64,000 bases of DNA from Varanus komodoensis (Eukaryota > Chordata > Lepidosauria > Squamata > Varanidae). The notes under the pieces were generated by a model, which was not told where the DNA came from, did no database searches, and saw nothing but the letters and a program-made list of their open reading frames with translations. Below, one piece after another: positions 19,801 through 34,800 of this stretch. Location of the stretch: the NCBI RefSeq assembly GCF_004798865.1, contig NW_025336481.1, forward strand, positions 15,904,934 to 15,968,933, read 5' to 3'. A program made the translations under genes and the position numbers. The stretch's first letter is position 1; each line of letters opens with the position of its first letter.

Positions 19801-22800
19801 AAACAATTGAGCACTCTTAAGCTCCACTTATTTCAGTGACAGAAGTAAGCAGGTTTGTTTATCTTGTACTCCTTTATATTCTCTATGCTTGACTCGGCCT
19901 TGATTCTAGATTAATTTATTTTATTGGTATTATTTGTTATATTACTTAAAATATTTAATAAAGCTGTAAGCATTTCACAAAATACCTAATGTCTATAAAG
20001 TACAGTTAAACATACATTTGCTAAAACATTAATAAAAGCAATGAATGGAAACATCAAATGAATTAAAACAACAACATAATAAACAAAAGGACTGGGTTCA
20101 CAAGACATGGCAAACAACCCTGTATTGTTTCCATGTTGTGTGGATTTTAGAAGCATAGAAACAATGAGTCAGAAGGTGCCTCCTGGGCCATCTAGTCTGA
20201 CCCCCAGCTCCAGCCTGCTGCATTCATGACATGCCTACCATGTGCCTGTCCAGCCTATTTTTGCCCAAAGTTACCCGTCAGATAATCATGTAGCCTCAGT
20301 TTCCACATTTCTGTTGCTCGCCATTCATCCTGGCAACCCCCAGGAGCAAAATCCCCCTCCTTACCTTATTCTTGCCTATGGACTGCAGTAGTCTCCACCT
20401 GATTCAGGTTTTCCTGTGTTTGTGCAGCGATAGCCAAAACTGTTCCACCCACACACAAGAAGGAAGCATCGGTAGACTCAGTGTAACTCAGAGGTTTATA
20501 ATAATAGTAAAATAAATAAAGAAGAAACCCCACTCAGTGGCACAGAATGCATGAGATAAAAAGTAGGTGGGAAGGGAAATAAAATGCATGAGAGGGGAAC
20601 AGTTAGGTGGGAGAGGAAATGAAATGACCAAGGAAAGGATGAAAAGTGTGTGGGAAGGGGAACAGAATAAAATAGTGGACTAAGAGGGAGGAAAAGATTC
20701 ATAGAGATCAAAACTGTAGACAGAATTTGTGTATTGCCTGGATAGGTCCTACCCTCACTTCTGGAAGTGAGACAGAAGAGAGAACTACCTGTTGAAATCA
20801 GTACAAAAATCCAAGATTCTGAGATAGCTAGAAGTGGACACAATGGTGTACTCTGCTACCCTGAGGAAAAAACCAATAAAGAATAAGAAAAGTGGAGTAG
20901 AATCATAGAATAGTAGAATTCAAAGGGGTCATGAAGGCCATCAGGTCCAACCACCTGCTGTTGCAGGTCATGAATTTATACCATTCCACTCAGACTGGTT
21001 AGAACCCTAAATACAAGCACACCACTCTGTAACAATGTTGTTGCAAGCCCCACTTGTATATGTATTAAAAATCATTAACAGTCTTTCCATGCTAGTGGAA
21101 AGGAACTGGAGCCAAAACTGTATCACCCATGCATAAGCAAGATAATCCTGAGGTTTTCAGACATGCACAAAATCTTTAAAAGGAAATCAGAATGGGAAAG
21201 TCCCTGACAAACTATCCCATAAAAATTCAGTTCCATTGAATGTTGAGAGAGAGAGAGAGAGACTGACTTAAGATATAAGTGGGAGAGGGAATAGAATGCT
21301 TGGAAGTCTTTCTGTTCACACAGTCCAGGTCAAGCTGTAGGTTTATTAATTTCCTCACAAGTGGAAATTCATAGCTGCTAGGTTTAGCTAGATTTGACTT
21401 ATAAATTGGACGGCAAGGACTTGGGTCAGTGTTTACAACCTCTCATTTTGAAATCTCAATTTCCTGGTATAATTTGTGCTTTCATTTTTTCACTGAATGC
21501 TTAATGGCTTTTACAGACTATTTTCTGCCAGGCTGCCAGTAGATTAATGAGGTTCTACAAAGCTTCCAAGAGCAAAACAGCAGGTTCACAAAAAGCTTTT
21601 GCAGGCCTTATATTCCAAATGAATAATGCATAATAAGTATTTGTGAGATTCTAGGAGAGGCACATTAAGTGCAGGGCAAGAACACACAAGGTTCCAGTCC
21701 CTGTTGTGCTGGCTGGCCCTTATGAGAGCAATAGACCAAAACTACCCCTGTATTAGTCCAAGATTCCAGAATCTGTGACTTGCCAAGTCGAATGCAGCCA
21801 ACGGTCCCATTTGGAAGTACCAAAGTTGGAGAGAGGTAATTTCAGGAGTGGGGAAAGGCTGCCAAATTCACTGCCAGCAGCACTGATGGTCACATTATCT
21901 TCTTTAGAAGTCCCATGGAATGATGCTGTGTTATCACTTAGCATCACCCTGTAACACGTCTTCCAAATATGAGATGGATTGACACCATGAAGGAAGCCAC
22001 AGCCTGGAATTTACAAGAGCTGAGCAGGGCTGAAGGACAGGACTTTTGGGGGCTTTCATTCACAGAGTCACTCTAAACCGAAGACAATTTACAGCACATA
22101 ACAACAACAAATAGCAGTACTTGAATGGTTGCAGAGGGATAGCAGCAACCAGCCACTGGTCAGAGTACCAGAGTAGGCAGCAGAGGAAAAAAGGCAACTT
22201 TCTCCCATCCCAGCACCCAGTCGAACTGAAAACTAAAGTTACTCACTGGAGATCAGCTGGCACAGCTTTCATTCTGGTTGGCCAGATATTCCTGTCACTG
22301 GGTTTGCATTCAGAGACACACAGCCAATACAGCTGCTTCACATGCAGTGTTACTGGTCTCTCTGGGTGGCCTAGCACAGTTCACAAATTGCCAGGGCCAA
22401 ACTCCATGTGATGTGAAAGATCCATGATGTCCCAGGTTTTTTGCTGTTGATGTTTCTTTGAAAGTCTTAGCAACAGCCACAGGGGGTAAATTGGACCAGA
22501 GCTGCAATACTGGGGAGAAAAGCTTAATTCTTCTCCCCTGTTTGCCTGATTTAAATGACCTTCTATTCCCAGATAACCTATTAGCTGCATACAGGGGGTG
22601 TGGGAGGAGAGAGAAAATTACTGTCAGTGCATGATTACATTTGGAGAATGGTATGAAGAAAATGGGCTACCCGTTTTTTCCCTCGCGCCACAGTCCTCAT
22701 CCAGTTCAAGCACTCACTCTTACACCATGGCTGCTTTTAAGTCTGCAAAAAAATGGGAGATGTGACCCTGGATGGAGCCAGCCCTGTTATTGGACAGGGC

Positions 22801-25800
22801 ATGAACTGGAAGGATGTGGGGGTCACAGGGACAACCCTGTGGCCATTACTCCTGACTTCCCTGGCCTTTCCTCTCTGCCTTCCTAAGCTAGTATCCAATA
22901 AACTTCAGCTGCAGGTCCAGCCAGCAGAGCTGCATGGAATGTGAGGTGTGGCTGGCAGAAAATCTTGTTCACTGCAGCAGCAAATAGCTTTCTGCTCACA
23001 GATTTTCGGTGTCCAGTGTCACTGTTGTCTTGCCCTTAGACCAGGGAAAGGAATTGTGTGACCCTGCAAGTGTTGCTGGACTGCATCTGAGCTATCGGCT
23101 ATGCTAAATAGGGTTGGTGGGAATTGCAGTCCATCAGCATCTGTAAGAACACACTTTCCACACTTCTGCCTTAGATCAGTGCAGCAGAACACCTAAAACA
23201 TACTAACCAGGGTGTTGCTGGTTGCATAATAACAGTCAAGCTTCAGGTGCTAAACATGGTAAAATCAGATGTCTTATTTTCAAGGCACTCCTTGTGGCAT
23301 AAAAACAATCAATTTTCAGTCTTCCTTGCCTGCTCTTGTTTCATTGCAGGGGATTGCCCAGTTTTCCCTGGATTTTATTGGCATCGTTTGTTGGTAGTGC
23401 TTGCACTACCTGATGTAACCTTAGCCTCTGAGCAGTGCTAGTCACAGGTCGGCGAGTCTGTTTGCTCCAGCTGGGTCACAGAGGTGGTATTTCTGCAACC
23501 ATCAAGGTCTTGCCTGAGCTGCTGCTCTGCGTGTAACAAGAGCTGTTCTGTGGTTTCTTTACCTTTAACCAACCACATTTCTGACCCTAGCGACGTTTCG
23601 TGACTTTCTTTTAAACTACGAGTTCAGGGTATCAGTCTGGCCTGACATGATTCCAGGTAGGTTCCAATCCACCTTGATGTTGTTCTTTCATGCTTTCAAG
23701 GTGCCTCTGACTTATGGTGACCCTATGAATGAAAGCTCTCCAAAGTGGCCGGCCCTTCATAGCCTTGCTCAGCTCTTGTAAGCTCAATGAGCCTTGCAGG
23801 ACATAGCCAACTTGCTGGTTCGATCAGCTTCACCACCTTGATGCTCTCTGGAAGTGTTGGGCCACAACTGCCACCGCTCCTTTGGCCGTGATGACTGGGA
23901 ATTATGGAAACTGGACTCCAACACATCTGGGGGACACCAGGTCGGAGAAGGCTGGGTTAGATCCAGCAACTGGAAAACTTTGCAATAAACTTAAAATGTG
24001 CCCACCATTAACTGAAAAGCAGAGGATGTAGTTGGGTTTTTTGAACCCATATATTAAATATTTGCAATAAAAGTACTTATTCAAGCTGCAGATGGCAAGG
24101 ACTATCATATAAGAAACATCCCTGTCTGTGTGTGAGAAAAGGGAGAATCCTTCTGCTAAGATTATCCTGCGGTGTAATCCATTGTGCATAACTCCACATT
24201 CCCAGTAATGGCAAGTCCAGGCCACACCATGGCAAGTACTTCAAGTTAATCCATAGATGATGCAGTTGGAATTTTCGTCTAGGTAATTTTCCTAAGGTCA
24301 CCTGATCAGTGAGGTGGAGCAGGTATTTTTCCACTGCTTTATCTTCCATGAAAAATGTATACGTTTCATTAGTAAAAATGAACATACGACAATTACAAGT
24401 ACAATGTTAGTCTATCAGATAGTTTCACATTTGTAATTAATGTTTTTGAGGTGATTATCCTTAGCTAGTATTTAAGATAATTTATATATGTATACTTAAA
24501 TGTTTCGGAGTAGAATGAAAACAAAAATGATGACCATTTGAGGAAAGCCATTATAATTAAACTGTTATAAAACCAACCTAAATTTGTAGCATCATTCTGC
24601 CTCTTAACTTGAAGAATTTCAGTCCATGATGATGATTTTTATTATGACTACATTTGTTTATAAATTTTGGTTTTGCTGACTTGATATTTCAGGAAAGGCA
24701 AGATATACATATTTTAAATAAATGACAATAAGAAGAAACATACCTCTAAATAATTAGTTGCTAGGCTTAAAAAATCTATTTTATCCTTTGCCAAGAAAGG
24801 CTTCTTCTGCTAAATTTCTGCATGCCACGCTTTGATTAAAGCCATACAACCAATGCTACCAAAAAGCTTGGAAATCCTATGGATTATATCCAGAATACAT
24901 TTTATTTTTAAGGAAAAACAATATATGCCACCACAAGGGCATATAGTTCTCCATAGGTTACTTGAAAAAAGAAAGAAAGAAAGACTTTGGTACTGCAACA
25001 TAGATGATACAAAGAAACAACAAAAACTGTTGCCCTGAGGAAGAGAATCAATTGTGCATAAACATGCTTATCGGTGTGTCATTTCCACTTCTATGAAGCA
25101 TTTATTACAGCTTGATTTCATAATTGTTGAACATGTCTAAAGCTATGAACATTTTTGTTTGTAATCCTCCAGGCCTTGTTGGCTGCACTGTTGCATTTGC
25201 TAATTTTGCTGGGGATTGTACAAGAAACCCTTTCTTATCTTTACAGAATAAGGCAATGATCCTCTTCAGATTATCAAATTTTCCTTAATAAATCAACCTA
25301 AGTACAAGCTCATGTGCCCATATATAGCTATTTTGCTCCCCACTTCATGTGAGCTGTCATTTACCATACTCTCATGTTATATCCAAGCAGAAATTATAGT
25401 CAACAGCTTCCAAACAAGATTCAGAAGCCAGGAGTCAAAAAAAAAAAAAAAAAAAAAAGCTTTGCCAAACATGGAAAACATGTTTGGAAACCATTAAGCG
25501 TAGGCGGTTTTTTGCAGAGATGATGAGAACCTCTGATTAAATGCAGCTTTCTGGCTCATGCAAAGGGGTTTCCTGCATGCACACAAAGTTCATGGCTTCT
25601 TAAACATTGATCATCTGAACCATTCTGAACTGGGTCTTTGCTGGAGGAGTTACAGACACTGCACAATTTAAGACGGCAGAGTTGGTTATATAGTTTTGTG
25701 TGGTCCCCTATTTTAAACTTCCTACTAATTGCAAAACAGCAGTGTAGGCAAAAGGCAGAGGTACACCCTTCTTTCCTACTGTGCCAGTTTTCCCTCTGTA

Positions 25801-28800
25801 GGGAATTGGAATACGAATGCCAAAACATCTTTCCTGCATTCTATCCTCGCTTCTGCTCTTGTTTTGTTAGACCTAATTTGAGTGCAGGACTCACATGAAC
25901 CATCATAACTGTAGAATTCTTGGATTGTACACCTTCTTGGGAGGGTTACACTCTTCATGGTGGAAGGAGCTTAGAAATAAATGTATAATTAAAAAATAAT
26001 AAATTCTGGCCAGATGGGTGCTAAAAAAATCAAAAAACAAAAACAAAAAAAAAGTTTTTTTGCTCTTATCTCCCTTTGCATTGGTCAGGAAGTTGGTGAA
26101 ATAATTGCTGGCCTTTAATGTTCACCATTTAAACATGTGCCCCTGTTAGGAAACAGGTTACTGATCAAGTTGTACATCTTCCCCTACAGCATTTGTGCTT
26201 AAGGGTATTATTCTGTCTGTGCCAGTTGTTAACCATTTATCTAAACTTGTGCAGTTTTGGCCCTTAAAAGTGGCATAGTTCTTGTGGTTTGCATTTGGAG
26301 CATGTTCTGTTTCTTACTGGGCTGAGCAATGTGATTTCATAAATCCTGTATCAGGTCATCTTCTAGTGAAGTGGTCTTCAAATCTGAGATGCCTGAAATA
26401 CCCTTTTCAAGGTGGAAAATCAGTGTGGAATCCACTAATAAATACTTTTCCTGTAATACATTTTATTTGAACAAACTGTTTCAATTCATGTTGCAATAGA
26501 TTATTTAATACAATGTAAGCAGAAATTACTTAGTAACTAAATAATACTAAATTTACTGCATAGATACTAAATTTAAGATAGTATCACTAACAAATATTGT
26601 TTGTTGCCACATGAAGAACTTGCAATGTCTCTGTAATCATAAAAGTAAAGTGTCATGTCGAACTGCTGGATGATTCTCATGGAGCTGTGGGGTTCCAGGA
26701 ACACAGTTTAAATATTGTGCTTCTAGTGCAACAGTGTATCTGCTTAAAGCAACTTTCATCAAAGCATTCTTGGGGATTTTAATGATCCTTGCAGCAAGTT
26801 CTAGCATTGATTCACTGAAGTGGGTGGACGCTTTGTATGTGCAAAACTGAAATCTGTGGCTTGACAGTTGCCATTTTATGAAATGTGCAGCTTGCTTTTT
26901 TAGTTTGCAGAACAAAAGTTGTTGCTTTCTTGTTGTTGAATGAGAAGGAAGCCAAAAAAAACCCCCCATCAACTTCAAATGAGCCTGATTTTTCTGCTTT
27001 GGTACCTCCCTTGGTATAATTATTTGGTGCACATAGAAACATAGGGGGGAAAGCAAGTCAGAAGGGACATCCTGGGCCATCTACTTTGACCTCCAACTCC
27101 AGCCAGCTCTGCTCATGTAATCCCCGACATGTGATTGTCCAATCTTTCCTTGAACACCCTCACTGATGGGGCCTCAACCACCTCCCGTGGAAGCCCATTC
27201 CATATCCTAGGGGTCCTAACCGTCAGGAAGTACATTATTACTATTACTACATAGTACTTAGATCTCCTCTTTTCTCTCTTGCCAGGAACCAAGATGACTT
27301 ACATAGTTTTCCTCCATTCCATTTTTATCCCCACAAGAACCCTGTGAGGTCGGTTTGGCTGAGAGCCAGTGACTAGCCCAAAGTTACCCAATGAGCTTCA
27401 TGGACAAATGGCAAGCAGAACCTAGATCTTCCACATTCCCATTCCAACACTCTAATTACCACACCACACTGGCATGCTGACAAATATATGTCTACTGAAA
27501 ACATACAATATACAAATCGATTCTAGGTCTGCACACTTACTAGGTCTGTAAATATTTCCATTTGTAATCAATAGAATTTACTTTCAGTGGAATGGGATTT
27601 GCAGCACAATCATAAGAATGTTTATTTAGAACTCGAATTTTCAGCAGGGTTTACTTTTGGTTCAGCAGGGTTTACTCTGTAATAAATGTACCATGAATTA
27701 CAAACAAGTTTCCTTGCTGTTTCCATAAAGAACCTTAGAAAACTGATTGATTGAGCTATGTTTTACAAAACTTCCAATATATGGTTTGCATATATTTTTT
27801 AAACTGCTAGTGAAATTTGTGCAAAGAAGCACCTGAAAACCATGCAGTGATTTGTGCAAAATCATGCTAGAGACATGGTTTTGGTGTGTTTGTATGCATA
27901 CCTTTGATGAGCAGTTAAAATATGCAAATCATGGTCCAACTTAGAGAAAGAAGTTTACCAGCTGGCTCAATTTGTACCACACTAATTTGGTACCAGTGTA
28001 GGGCTAACAAACTGGAATTCACAGTCAGATTTGGATTTTTATCTTGCTGCCAGATTCCCCACATATCCTTAGTGTAAATGCAGCAATTACTTGCATTATA
28101 AATGCACACATGTCAGAAACAGGAGCTAGTTTCTACATACATCTGCTGCATACATCTGCTGAGGATATTCCTGATGGTAAGTTTGGGTTTTCTGCCACAT
28201 AATATGAATGATGGCTACCATCTCCAAAATAGCCATACTAACTATTCCCAAAATTCTAGAGAGATTCATTTGTTCCAGCAAAAAGGAGTATTTTGACTCC
28301 TTTAAGTCTAACATATTTATTACTGATGATAACTCACACATTATTAATTATATAATAACTAAATGGATAATCAGTCACACAATATTAGGTGCATATTAAA
28401 AATAATGCCATGTAGGTGTGTCCCTCAAACTTGTAATGTGCAAATTGAGATGTTTTATAGCTCAGTATCAATTTGTCAAGTATATAACTGAGAGAGAGAT
28501 GGGGAAGGACCCAGTTATAAAGAGCAGGTGCAAAAAGCCACTCATGTGAGCAGTAGCTTGGTCATTTCCGTGCAGAGTACAAATGGATTTAAGATGATAG
28601 TTGAGTGACCATCCATCCATAAGAGCAGCAATAGTACTGTTTTTTTAGCAATGCTGTGCTATGCTAATTAGACCCCTTTCGAAAGAAAGAAACCCACTGT
28701 TCCAATTGTCCAGATTAATTAGAATCACATTTGCTGATACATTCTAGTTCAGCAATTTCACAAGGAGCCTCCCTTTGAAGTCTGTTCCTTAGAGTTTGGC

Positions 28801-31800
28801 GACTTTGACATCAGCAGCCAAGTGTCCCAGGAGATTGAAATCTCCTGCTAGTGATTTCTGAATGTCGCCCTTTTTAGGTGAACTGCCGCCAGTGCCCTCC
28901 TTCTGTTTATGCATGGTACAGATACAAAAACCTCTCTGAAAGAGAATAAAGAAGTGTAAATCTGACACTCACCAGGAATTTCTCCTGATGATTGAATATA
29001 GAAGCATTGGAAGCTGCTTTATGGTGACTCGGGTCATTGGTCCATCTAGCCCATTAGGGGACTGACTGCAGCTATTCGGGGTTTCTGGCACATGTTTTTT
29101 CAGCCTTACCTGGCAATGGTGGGCATTGTACATGCAAAGCAGGTGCTTTCTACCACTGTACTAAAGAATATAAATGAATGGGAGTTTCACAAGAGTACAT
29201 CACATTATAGTAGCTATTCAAGGTTCAATTTAGATGCCAGGAAGCACTTCCCGACAGTTAGGACCCCGAGGGTAAGGAATGGGCTTCCATGGGAGGTGGT
29301 TGAGGTCCCATTGGTGAGCGTGTTCAAAGATAGGCTGGACATGCACATGGTGGGCATGCCGTGAGCAGAGCCGGCTGGAGCCAGGGGTCAGACTAGATGG
29401 CCCGGGAGGTCTCTTCTGACTCGCTCTGTTTCTGTGTTTCTATTAGCATGCCCATGATCCATCATGTCTACATCATGCACTAATTTAATGAACAAAAAAA
29501 TATAGAATGAGTATTTTATGCCCCAAGACATGGTTTGACATAAGACTTATTGGCAGAAATGCACATTGTTTTAACTACTTTAACTACTTGTATCTAAGTA
29601 CAATATAACAATTAGCCTGAATTTTTAGGGTTTATAATAAGACCCCCCCCCCACCCTCACAGCCCTTCAGTGTGGAAGAAGCTGGCTGCATTACCGTCCA
29701 TATTCCATTAGATTTCTGTAAACCATAAGACCCAGCCCAGACGTCTCCAATTGTCTTCGAAACATGGGAGGCTTTGGAGATTTAAGGAATTCCTGTGGGC
29801 AACAACCTAGTCATGTAATGGCCAAACTAAACAAATGTTTGCGCAGGGAAACAAATAAGGCTGAGGGTGAGACAGAGCAGAACATATTTAGTCAGAAAGG
29901 ATAAAGGAGAGAGAAAGGGCAATGCTAGAAAGGAAGAAAAAGAGGCCTGCCTCAGCATTTTCTAAGGGTTTCCTTAAGACATTAAAATGGGGCAAGCTAT
30001 TGGAGAATTCTCTGGGCATCATGGCACTGCCAGTTCCATGTAGGGAACCCCCAACTTAACTAACTACTCTTCAGCCCAAAACCTTTTGGCACTGAATTGA
30101 ACATTATGTTTCATGTGCTTCATTTCCTGGAATTCCTGATAGGAAGAGGGATAGCAATGGATGGGGGATGAATTGCACATAATTGTTCTACCTGTGGGGG
30201 TTAAAATAGCCCTCCCACCACTTCCTGTGTTGTCTCCAACTCCTATGCCCATCAGCAGGAAAATAGCCTGAGGAGCTCTGTATTTGAGCTGACATGGAAA
30301 GGGTTGAGCTGCTCCTCATAAGAACGTAAGGAGAGCTCTGTTGGACCTGACCAAACGTGTAGCCAGCCTTGCATTCTGCACACGCTGGACAACCAGATGC
30401 CCGCAGATAAGACATGAATGTGATGGCCCCTGCCCGCTCATGTTCCCCAGCAACTGTTGTGGGCAAATTGCCTCTAACACTGGAGGCAGCCTGGAGCCAT
30501 TAGGACTATTGGCCACTGATAGCTCCTCCTCCAGGAATTTGTCTGTCCCTTTTACAGCTGTCCAAGTTGGTGGCCATCGCTGCATTGTGGTATCAAATAC
30601 TGTAGTTTAACTAAACATATGCCTCAGCTAGTAACTACAGAAATGAGTGATTCCAAAAATCATGCAAGTCGCTCTTGTCTGTGCTGGTATTCCCAGGATA
30701 TTTTGCATCGCATTCCTGACCATTGGCCATGCTGGCTGGCATTGAAATCCATAACATCTGGAGGGCACCAGGCTGGGGAATGCTGCTGTTAAATAACAAG
30801 GATTTCGATTCAGCTGGCGAATGGCCAGCAACTGAATGCCACAGCAGAGGATATACTTCAGGGGCGTGGTTTGTGTGTTATTACATGCGTCACCTGTTAA
30901 GAAACCAGCCAAGCAGGATGTGTTTGCGAGGGTGTAAGTCTGCAGTCAGCCTTCTGTCTTCGTGCCTAATGCTGTTATGACATTCGTGGTTAGCTGCAAC
31001 TTAAGGATATTGCAGAATGGAGACCATTTGGAAGAAACTCTTCTTTTTCCAGTTTGTGGCTTGGTTTAGGAAACTCAGCATCCTTTAGGTCCTCTTTTGT
31101 TGGGTTATATGAGGGTCGGTTAACTCTCACAAAACTCCTAGTGACTGCATTTGCATAACATGCTGCAACCACACTGGAGGTTTCACATTCAAAAAGGTAT
31201 CCAGCATATGTATGTCTTGTTTGATTGCATGTGGGTGGAGAGGGGAGAGAGAGATGCGGAGAAGTATAGTGGTTAGACGGGTGGACTGGAACTGGGGAGG
31301 TCTTGGATCTAGTTCTTGCTTGGCCATGATGTTCCCTGGGTAACTTGGGCCAGTTACTGCTTCTCAGCCTGACCTTCTTCACAGGGTTGCTTTGAGGATA
31401 AAATGAAGAGGTGGAGAACCTTGTAGGCTGCCTTGTATTCTTTGCAAGAGGGAAAAGGTGGGATATAAATATGATGTTTATATCTATACTGGTTGCTGAG
31501 CACTTTAAAAGCAGAAATAGAAAGAAAGGATATACATTTTCAAATAAATAAATAGATTCATCTCAGGATCTCCTGTTTTCACTCAGCAAATTCATTCTTC
31601 CTTTAGGTCCTCACTTAGGTTGGAATAACTCATCAGTTGATCCCAGATTTAAATGTTAGGGTCAGAACCTGCAAATAGTCTATTGGCTTTCATCAGATAT
31701 TTCTTACTGAAATACTTAGTGTTCAGAGTATGTACCCAGCAGGGTAATCATCTTGCATTTGTTCTCAGCTTGAGGCCGCAAAAATACTTCTTTTGAAAGG

Positions 31801-34800
31801 CAGTCTTTCTGTTGCCTGTGGAGTATTCTGATTTAAGCTAAGCTTACATTTCTTTATAACTTACTGGATTTTTCAGCTGCTGCTCTTGGAAGAGGGTGAG
31901 GGGTGGGGATTCTTCTAAAAGCATCTTCTTAGAAGATAAGGTTTCTTTTATGCTTATTTGTAGCCAGTGAGGTAGAAAGCCAGGAATGTGATACTTTATT
32001 TTTAAAACAAAACAAAACAAAAAATTACCTCCCCCTTCGTTTGTCATTCCTCAAAGTGTTTCCTGTGTTGGCAGTGCGCAAATCAGGGGGTTCTACCTGT
32101 TGGAAAGGACAGAACTCTTGCTAAAACAGAAGTAGTTTCTCTCTAACCATTAAGCTATTCATTTTTTAAAAAAATCTCAGCTGAATAGACAAACATTATT
32201 ATTCAGGGTAGAATGGGTGAATATTTTTTCTTATAGGGTAGACTCTAAGAATTGATGTTTTTTCTATTACAAACTTGCAATAAAAACTGATACTACAAAC
32301 TGATATTAACCTACATATGACCCAACTTTTGTTTTCTTTATCACCTTTCAAACTTATTAAAAAGATATTATATTAGGCTGAAATTGGGGCCTCATCTAAG
32401 ACATAGGCTGTTTTCATATCTAAGTCATTGTTTATGTTAACCATGGTTTATTGCTTTTGTTACAACTTGTCTTGCAGAAAAGCAAACAGTCACTTGTTTT
32501 TCTCTATTTCTGTTTTGTTTCTCCGCTGCCCATTTTGTCAGACTTCAGAGAAGTTTTATTTTCAAGCAGCTCTTCCAGGGTGAACAGTAGCAGATTCAGA
32601 CATCATGGCAAGCCAGAATCTGTAAACCAACAAAAATCCATCACTCCTTTTTGTAGTTTGTAGCTGGCTTGTTCGCAGAGGTAGGTTCAGATGGAAGAAC
32701 AAACCAGATTTCCACAAATCACCCAATGGTTTAGCATTCTGTGCCAGAACCTTAGACTGGAAGTTCAGCTATCTTAAGGATGGTCACAGAAGAAAAGCTC
32801 TCCATCCCTTCTTCCTTTGTACTGAAGTCTGTGCCTTGCAGAATGAGTCTCTGAGGCTGGGGCTGGGCTTCTGAACAGTATGAGATGAAGTTCTATCAAT
32901 AGTGCCGCCACAGTGGCCAGGAGAAATTTGGCCACCCTATTCTTGCTGACTCCCTGAACAGCAAGCTGATCTACAAAACTATGGTGCATTGATCTTTTGT
33001 CAGCCGTGAAACATCCCAGGTAGCTTTGGACATGTTACTTTCAGCCTAACCTACTCCACCGTGTTGTTGTGTGGATAGAAATGGAACGGAGAAAGTAAAG
33101 CATGTAAGTCACTTTGAGTTCCTCACCAGTGGAAAAAAGGCATTATAATACAATGTGATGATGATGATGATGACAGTGACAACCCAACACTGTTCCTCTT
33201 TTCTGTTGCAAGCACTTGGGCTCGAGCTTTCCAAGGCGTCCTTCTAAACTTAGATAAAGCAAAATATGAAATGCTGAGTAAAAAAATATGAAACCTGTGA
33301 ATCAGGTTTTTAAAAATAGCAATGTGAAGTGACTTACAAAGCAATATCAAACAGCACCTTGCATCATTAAGGTGGTTAGCAACCACGCCTGTCTTTTCTT
33401 TCACAAAATGGTGCAGTGGTGAAGAGCATGGGACTGGGACTCAGGCAATCTGGGTTCTAGTCCCTGCTCGGCCATGGAGCCAACTGGGTGACTTTGGGCC
33501 AGTCACAGACTCTCAGGCCAACCTACCTCACAGGGTTGTTGTTGTGGGGATAAGATGGAGGAGGAGGAGATGTAAGCTGCCTTGAGCCCTTTGCAGGAAA
33601 AAGGCAGGATATAAATTGATAAATAAAGTAGCAAGTCCCACAGTCGCAATCCTGAGAAAAATAGTTCATGAGCTTTTCTCCCCTGTGACTTATTGCTAAT
33701 TGCCCTCTCTGTGGGTAGTGTGGTCCTGTGAAAACTGGGACCCCTCCTCCCCACTGAGATTATGATTATGCTTTGAAAAAAACCACAGTTGTAGTTGCTG
33801 TCTATACAATTGAAGTGATAGCTGGTTTGTTTCTGAGAAGGCCAACTTTCTGGACCAAGAAATTCTAATCACTGCATCACAGCCTGGTGATGTGTAGCAG
33901 CACCTTGCACCCTGATAGCCCTCTGTGTATACACTGAGAACAAGCCCCACTGAACTCAGTTGGAATTGCCCTGAGTAGCTGAGGTAGAACTGAAGCCCTG
34001 AACTGGTACGGCCATGTTCACTGAAGCCTCACCTAATTTAGAAGGACTCCTTAGTAGCCTATGCAGATCCAGGCATGCCCAAGCTTTTAGAAAGCAAAGT
34101 AACTTACTTCAAAGTACTTCTAGGATTGCACTCCCAGGACCCTGGGTGCTTGCTAGTGCCCGCTTCTTCTAATCCCCTGAACTCGGAGGTTTATGAGTAA
34201 CTTATGCAAGCTGGGAGAGCACATCCTCTCACCAAGCATTTTCACTGGATGGGATGAGGATGAGGATGATGATTGCTTTCGCTTTTTAGCCCATTTAGTG
34301 AAAGCATTTTGGAATGGGGAGGTCAGGGGGCTGGAAAAGCCTTTGGATCTTTACCTTAGAGAAAAGGTGAGTGAAGAGAGATGTGATAGAGGTGTTTAAA
34401 ATTTTGCATGAATCCAGATTCAATCATGCATAGAACAGAACTATTCAATTCAATTCAATTCAATTCAATTGGAATCACACATTTCTATTGCTTTCATTGG
34501 GTCTTCTCTGAACATATCTATGTCTGGATGTAGCTACCCAATGTTCACTTGGAGGTAATACATACTTTAATTTACTTCCAAATGTGATTGGACTGAAGTC
34601 TCAACATGAATTATTCCCTATATATGTAAATTGTAGTTAAATCTGAAACCTATTGATTCTGTAATAAGCTGAAATTAAATTGAGTTTCCTTCCAGTTAAA
34701 ATGCTTGAAACAATAGCTTTACAGTTTGATCCCATATTTGTTTACTCAAAATGATTACACGCACAGAGCCCTATATAAGATTGCAGCTATGTAATCTGTG

